A DNA stretch of 64,000 nucleotides from the NCBI GenBank assembly GCA_965227155.1, contig OZ245731.1, positions 3,100,001-3,164,000 of the forward strand, in the 5' to 3' direction. Shown here piece after piece: positions 59,490-64,000 of this stretch (the first letter of the stretch is position 1; the number at the start of each line of letters is the position of its first letter). The translations under genes and the position numbers were made by a program. The stretch comes from UBA6059 sp965227155. GTDB taxonomy: Bacteria > Bacteroidota > Bacteroidia > Cytophagales > Cyclobacteriaceae. The notes under the pieces were generated by a model, which made no database searches, was not told the DNA's origin, and was given only the letters and a program-made list of their open reading frames with translations.

Positions 59490-61625
59490 ATGGCACACCC
59501 AAAATCAGTAAAATCATTCGAGGAATATATCTTCCGCATAGTGCTTTCTATTGGTGTGGGTCTATCGTTATATGGAGCGTTTAACGAGATTATCGTGGTT
59601 GGCAATAGCCTTAACTTATATATAGCATTAATTGCTGTTGCTTACTTTTCTATCGCATTATTTCTTGTCCTTAAAAAGGACCTATTTCAATGGCTTATAG
59701 TCCCTACCATCGGGGTTATCCTGTTTTTTAATGTATTGCTGTGGTTTACGCTTGACGGTATAAATGGTGCTGGGTATTATTTGTTTACCAGTTCCATCAT
59801 CGTGATTTTGCTTTCACCAAGGCAGTATATGTGGCTCATTTTCTGGATCATTGTTATAATGGCAATACCGCTACTGTGGCTTCATTACAATCGATCACCT
59901 TTATTTCTAGGGTTCGGTAATTCAACTGAGCATGTAGATTTTGTTATTCTGCTTGCAGGTGCTTTATTGGTTGTTTTCTATTTTAAAACTGAATATATCA
60001 AGGAAAAGAATTCCCGAAATGTTTTCAGCCAACACTTAAAGGAGCTGCACCAACTTATCCTTAAAAAAGGAGATGTTAAAGAGCAATTGCAGTACCACAT
60101 GGAAACCGGCTTGCGGCTTTTTAATCAGGACTCTGCTGTATTGGTGAAAATAGTAGGCGAGGAGGTCGAGATCATTGATTCAATATCTGACAATAAAAAT
60201 ATGAGGCCCGGCAAAAGATATCCGGTAAGAATTACACTATCCCATAGAATTTTTGAAACCGGCAAGTCATACTATTACAATGCTTCATCAGTAGGGAAAA
60301 AACATCAATTCCGCCAAATCTCTATTGGTTCATTTATAGGGGCTCCTATTTACAAGGGTAATAAACTCATTGGTACTATTTCCTTTCTTTCAGAGGAATC
60401 AGGTAGGTATGCCTTTCAGTCAACTGATCTGGAATTAGCCGAACTTATTGCTCAAAACATTTCCCACATTTTGGTCAGAAATGAGCAAGAAGCAGATATC
60501 AATAAAACATTGAGCCTACTTGAGCAAAGTGAAAACAGATTTCGATCCATATTTCAATATGCCAGCCTGGGTATTGTCCTCAGTAGATTGGATGGTCAGA
60601 TTATCCTATGCAATCCGGCTGTTTGTGAGCTTACCGGCTATACCGAACGGGAACTGGTCAGCCGTAGAATTCAGCAGTTGGTGAAGCACCCCGAAGGCAT
60701 GGGTGACCGCTGGCAAAAGCTAATGGATGGGAGATTAGACTACTATACTGTAGAGCACGAATTATTCACAAAATCAGGAGATACCAGGACGATCAGTGCC
60801 GCTACCTCGATGATCAAGGGGGCTGATCCGGATGAGCACCTGATAGTTGGTTTGATAGAAGATATTTCAACCTCCAAACAGCGAGAGCAGCAGATTCAAA
60901 AACTTAACAGTAAGCTTGCTGAACAGGTCGGCAAATTACAGCTAGCCTACAAAGAGATGGAAAGTTTTTCCTACTCGGTTTCGCATGACCTTAGGGCACC
61001 TTTACGAGCCATCGATAGTTTTGCGGGATTTTTGCAGGAAGAGTATAATGGAAAGTTGGATAAAGAAGGCCAACGCTATATTAATGTAATTGCTAACAAT
61101 GGGAAAAAGATGGGTATGTTGATTGATGACCTGCTGGAATTTTCCCGTTTAAGTAGAAAAGATCGCATCTACGAAGATTTTTCTATGGGTGTATTGGTAG
61201 ATGAAATTATACGTGAAAACAAGGCCGATCACAATGGCCATATTGTGGAAGTTATATATGAAAATCTACCGGTTGTAAAAGGAGATCGGTCTATGCTGGC
61301 TCAGCTATTGCGAAATCTATTGTCAAACGCCTTTAAGTTTACCGCCAATACGCCGAACCCTAAAATCGAGATTGAATGGCAAAAAGACGAGCATTATTAT
61401 ACCTTCATCATCCGCGATAATGGTGTTGGATTTGATATGAATTATTACGACAAAATCTTTGGTGTTTTTCAGCGCTTGCACAGCGATGATGAGTTTGAAG
61501 GGTCAGGGGTAGGGCTTGCCATTGCACAACGTATCGTGGAGAGACACAATGGCCGTATATGGGCCGAAAGCCAGCCTGATTCGGGAGCTGTTTTTTATTT
61601 TACCCTTCCTTTATTGCATTCATAG
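59490..61625 (+). CDS. Membrane sensor histidine kinase (TM, GAF, PAS, HisKA, HATPase)
   Basis: 711 residues. Six likely helices at about 12-165, then a GAF-type domain at about 185-335 (ISLGSFIGAPIYKGNKLIGT-like), a PAS domain at about 345-470 (FRSIFQYASLGIVLSRLDGQI, EDISTSKQREQQ), HisKA with the phospho-histidine near residue 499 (SYSVSHDLRAPLRAIDSFAG), and HATPase_c with N, G1 and G2 boxes (LLRNLLSNAFKFT, IRDNGVGFDMNY, GSGVGLAIAQRIVERHNG). First gene of a signalling cluster; the two next genes lack a DNA-binding output. Confidence 0.93.
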   Translation: MAHPKSVKSFEEYIFRIVLSIGVGLSLYGAFNEIIVVGNSLNLYIALIAVAYFSIALFLVLKKDLFQWLIVPTIGVILFFNVLLWFTLDGINGAGYYLFTSSIIVILLSPRQYMWLIFWIIVIMAIPLLWLHYNRSPLFLGFGNSTEHVDFVILLAGALLVVFYFKTEYIKEKNSRNVFSQHLKELHQLILKKGDVKEQLQYHMETGLRLFNQDSAVLVKIVGEEVEIIDSISDNKNMRPGKRYPVRITLSHRIFETGKSYYYNASSVGKKHQFRQISIGSFIGAPIYKGNKLIGTISFLSEESGRYAFQSTDLELAELIAQNISHILVRNEQEADINKTLSLLEQSENRFRSIFQYASLGIVLSRLDGQIILCNPAVCELTGYTERELVSRRIQQLVKHPEGMGDRWQKLMDGRLDYYTVEHELFTKSGDTRTISAATSMIKGADPDEHLIVGLIEDISTSKQREQQIQKLNSKLAEQVGKLQLAYKEMESFSYSVSHDLRAPLRAIDSFAGFLQEEYNGKLDKEGQRYINVIANNGKKMGMLIDDLLEFSRLSRKDRIYEDFSMGVLVDEIIRENKADHNGHIVEVIYENLPVVKGDRSMLAQLLRNLLSNAFKFTANTPNPKIEIEWQKDEHYYTFIIRDNGVGFDMNYYDKIFGVFQRLHSDDEFEGSGVGLAIAQRIVERHNGRIWAESQPDSGAVFYFTLPLLHS

Positions 61626-61722
61626 TAGGTTGAATGCTAATTTTAGGTAGTTTTTCTTATGAGCTTAGGAGATTTACCTATTGTTCAAACCGGCGCGATA
61701 TATTTAATTGCAATATCTTATC

Positions 61723-62157
61723 ATGATTGATCTATTACTTGTAGAAGATAGTGCCGATGATGCCGAAATGGTATTGCGCTCATTAAAGAAAGTGAACCTT
61801 TCTGAAAAGCTATTGTGGCTTAAAGATGGTGCATCCGCTTTAGACTATCTTTTAGCGAGAAATGACTACAGTGACAGGCCAACCACGGAGCAACCACGCG
61901 TAATCTTTTTGGATCTTAAGTTACCCAAACTCGACGGGCTGGAATTATTAGAAGAGATCAAGAAAAATGAGGAGATCAGTCATATACCGGTGGTGATGAT
62001 GACCAGTTCCAGGGAAGAAAGAGACATTTTTAAAAGCTATGATTTGGGCGCAAATAGTTATTTGGTTAAACCAGTAGATTTTAAGAACTTTTCAAACATG
62101 ATCATAGAAGCGGTCAATTACTGGTTAACCACCAATATTTCTCCGCGATTCACCTGA
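61723..62157 (+). CDS. Single-domain response regulator (CheY/Rcp1-like)
   Basis: 144 residues from the ATG at 61723; an upstream TTG at 61708 is less likely. Receiver only: acidic pair in LLLVEDSADD, phosphoacceptor D64 in IFLDLKLPKLDG, T/S in VMMTSS and lysine in YLVKPVDF. The long loop between D pocket and D64 is typical of the Rcp1 type that partners phytochrome-like or PAS kinases. It has no output domain, so it should relay phosphate or modulate a partner. Overlaps the next gene by one base. Confidence 0.92.
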   Translation: MIDLLLVEDSADDAEMVLRSLKKVNLSEKLLWLKDGASALDYLLARNDYSDRPTTEQPRVIFLDLKLPKLDGLELLEEIKKNEEISHIPVVMMTSSREERDIFKSYDLGANSYLVKPVDFKNFSNMIIEAVNYWLTTNISPRFT

Positions 62158-63956
62158 TGTCAGAGCGCTCCGTATTAAAACTGGTAATCCTAGAAGATAA
62201 TGAAATCGATGCTGAATTGATTCAGCGTGCACTGAAAAAGGATAATGTTGATTTTGAAGTTACGCATTATCAGAGTTACAAGGAATTTATCCACAACCTA
62301 CCAAATCTGAATGCTGATGCAATCATCTCAGATTTTAATCTGCCTAATGGCACAGCAATAGATGCCTTCAAGGAGACCAGGGCTCATAATAAAGAGTTAC
62401 CATTCATTGTAGTTTCCGGGTTTATAGGAGATGAAAAAGCTGTGGAAACGCTCAAACTCGGTGTGACCGATCTGGTCTCTAAAAATAACCTGGAGCGGCT
62501 GCCTTTTGCCTTACGGAGAGCGATGGAAGAGTACACCATGCGCATGGAAAAGCAGCAGGCCGAGCAGGACCTTAAGTTGAGCAAAGAGCGACTCGAATTA
62601 GCTATCTATGGTGGTGATTTGGGTACATGGGACCTTGATTACACCCGAAAAACCATATCATACAGTGAAAGAGGTTTACGAATACTGGGTATAGAAAATC
62701 CGGTATCCACTTTGGAATTCAATTATTTTCTACCTCATGAAGCTGATAAGTCTAACGAAAGAGAAAGGATTATCAATGCTTTCAACAGGTTTATTGAGGG
62801 GCAGGATAGTATTTTTGAATACGAACTTTCCTTTGATATGCCTTCTGGTGAGTTGAGGTGGGTTTTGATCAATGGAAAAATAATTGCCCGCGACGAGAAC
62901 GATATTCCTACGCGCCTTTCAGGTACTATCCGGAACATTACCCGAAGAAAGCAGGATGAAATTGAGATTTCCCGGACAAAAGCAATCCTAGAGGAGGCTG
63001 AGAAACTAGGTGTGATTGGCAGCTTTGACTGGAATGTAAGGAATGATTCATTTATCAGCTCCAAAGGTTTTCAGAACATTCTTGCACTGAATGAAATTAA
63101 TCTTAATTACGAGGATTACCTTCAGCATATACACCCGGCGGACCGGAGAATATTCGAGGAAGTGCTTTTGAGAAAAAGTCGCCGATATACGGTAGAACAC
63201 AGGGTGGTACTCTCAAATGGTAAAGTCAAAACCATCAAAAGCTCTGGGAAAGTGCTCTACAATGATGATGAGAATCAGACCATACAGCATATTTTTGGAG
63301 TGATACAGGACATCAGCGAGGAACGCTCACTTAAGGAATCACTATTCAAGAGCCAGGATATGGAGCGCAAACGAATTGCCCGTGAAATTCATGATGGCAT
63401 AGGGCAGATGCTGATTGCTACTAAATATAGACTTTCGTCTGTGCTGGACAAGCCGGAACCTCGCGAGGGTATCAAAGAAATTGAAGAGCTCATGGATTTG
63501 ATCATTCAGGAATCCCGGAAAATCACCAAAAGCTTGTATTCTGTATTGATAGAGGAAAGTGGGCCCAACAAGGCTATTGCATTTCTTATCGAAGACATTA
63601 AAAATGCAACCGGTATTACAATAAATGCTTATATTGATGATTTGAAGACCATTTCGTTGGATTTGGGCAATACACTTTATCGGATTACGCAGGAAGCTTT
63701 GAATAACATTATAAAATATGCAGAGGCATCCAGTGTGGAAATTCATATCACACATCGGCGCGAGTTTATAAAGCTCAAAATTTCTGATGATGGAAAAGGA
63801 ATTGACCGGGCCACACTGAAATCCAACAGTGGGAATGGACTTAAGAATATGAAGGAAAGAGCAATGCTTTTAAATGGTATATTTGATATAAAATCAGAAG
63901 AAGGTGTGGGAACCATTATACAATGTATGTTCCCATTATCCAGGAAGCAAGAGTAG
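62157..63956 (+). CDS. Receiver-PAS-PAS-histidine kinase (HisKA_3 type)
   Basis: 599 residues. N-terminal receiver (about 5-125; D59 in AIISDFNLP is intact). Two PAS/PAC domains at about 145-270 and 280-395 (SGTIRNITRRKQDEIEI, FGVIQDISEERS). Then a NarX/DesK-type HisKA_3 domain with the phospho-histidine near 412 (RIAREIHDGIGQMLI) and a C-terminal HATPase_c (TQEALNNIIKYAEA, ISDDGKGID, GNGLKNMKERAMLLNG). This architecture lets the preceding receiver or kinase tune the NarL-type kinase. The partial LuxR-type regulator right behind it is the obvious output. Confidence 0.93.
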   Translation: MSERSVLKLVILEDNEIDAELIQRALKKDNVDFEVTHYQSYKEFIHNLPNLNADAIISDFNLPNGTAIDAFKETRAHNKELPFIVVSGFIGDEKAVETLKLGVTDLVSKNNLERLPFALRRAMEEYTMRMEKQQAEQDLKLSKERLELAIYGGDLGTWDLDYTRKTISYSERGLRILGIENPVSTLEFNYFLPHEADKSNERERIINAFNRFIEGQDSIFEYELSFDMPSGELRWVLINGKIIARDENDIPTRLSGTIRNITRRKQDEIEISRTKAILEEAEKLGVIGSFDWNVRNDSFISSKGFQNILALNEINLNYEDYLQHIHPADRRIFEEVLLRKSRRYTVEHRVVLSNGKVKTIKSSGKVLYNDDENQTIQHIFGVIQDISEERSLKESLFKSQDMERKRIAREIHDGIGQMLIATKYRLSSVLDKPEPREGIKEIEELMDLIIQESRKITKSLYSVLIEESGPNKAIAFLIEDIKNATGITINAYIDDLKTISLDLGNTLYRITQEALNNIIKYAEASSVEIHITHRREFIKLKISDDGKGIDRATLKSNSGNGLKNMKERAMLLNGIFDIKSEEGVGTIIQCMFPLSRKQE

Positions 63957-63958
63957 CC

Positions 63959-64000
63959 ATGAGTAATATCCGAGTCATTATCGTTGATGATCATGCCCTT
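63959..64000 (+). CDS. Response regulator, NarL/FixJ type (partial, N-terminus only)
   Basis: The window ends after 14 codons: MSNIRVIIVDDHAL. IVDDHAL is the acidic-pocket start of NarL-family response regulators. It begins 3 nt after the HisKA_3 kinase, which fits a kinase-regulator pair. The DNA-binding part is outside the window. Confidence 0.8.
   Translation, partial: MSNIRVIIVDDHAL

Overview
The window reads as chromosomal DNA of a member of the Bacteroidota, most likely a free-living, probably marine Cytophagales bacterium. The evidence is a SusC/SusD pair, a subtilisin with a type IX secretion C-terminal domain, many Bacteroidota lipoproteins and beta-barrels (LpxR-like, DUF6089, DUF4920, DUF6252, DUF4197), the short Bacteroidota-type arginine decarboxylase, and TAnnTTTG-type -7 promoter elements in several upstream regions. 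No plasmid, phage or conjugative genes are visible; the only mobile DNA is at 3.8-6.4 kb. Layout: 0-3.8 kb holds a truncated acyltransferase, an ankyrin lipoprotein, a membrane-anchored AraC/TolB-like/TPR regulator and a class-I amidotransferase. 3.8-6.4 kb is an accessory patch: REP-like hairpins around a REP-associated tyrosine transposase (RAYT), then an intact IS3-family element with recognisable ends and a possible 3-bp target duplication. 6.4-8.1 kb encodes two outer-membrane beta-barrels. 8.2-13.5 kb is bioF-bioD-bioA, an Rrf2 regulator with four clustered cysteines, a palindrome and an SLC13-type anion permease. 13.5-28.5 kb is mostly housekeeping: SIMPL protein, orphan 2-oxoacid dehydrogenase E2, CinA, small lipoproteins, the secreted subtilisin with an SDR, a translationally coupled namZ-fmt-folA set, a LolC/E-type permease and a polyprenyl-phosphate mannosyltransferase. 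28.6-36.5 kb centres on arginine (arginine decarboxylase, arginase, argS), then glutathione peroxidase, menA, a tandem universal stress protein and an eIF1-like factor. 36.5-41 kb is hisG-hisD-hisC-hisB preceded by an unannotated 31-residue leader peptide with nine histidines, the clearest regulatory find in the window. 41-50.7 kb holds envelope and hypothetical genes, a D-threonine-aldolase-like enzyme, a penicillin acylase homologue, a site-2 protease and a Usp. 50.7-57.7 kb is a LuxR-type response regulator lacking the phosphoacceptor aspartate, then a SusC/SusD/lipoprotein operon whose codon use suggests strong expression. 57.7-64 kb has a tRNA-Arg(UCG), a block of terminator hairpins sharing one repeated tail, sucC, and a two-component cluster running off the right edge. 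How the genes work together: several operons are tightly coupled by 1-8 nt overlaps (bioD/bioA, namZ/fmt/folA, hisD/hisC, the acylase with its small membrane partner, the signalling genes), and three convergent pairs share overlapping stop codons, so the genome is compact. Biotin and histidine synthesis are each only partly encoded here (no bioB; no hisHAFIE), so the rest must lie elsewhere. I saw no defence system, CRISPR array, prophage or biosynthetic gene cluster. The most novel-looking signals are the histidine leader, the repeated terminator tails next to the tRNA, the REP/RAYT array and the degenerate receiver upstream of SusC/SusD.
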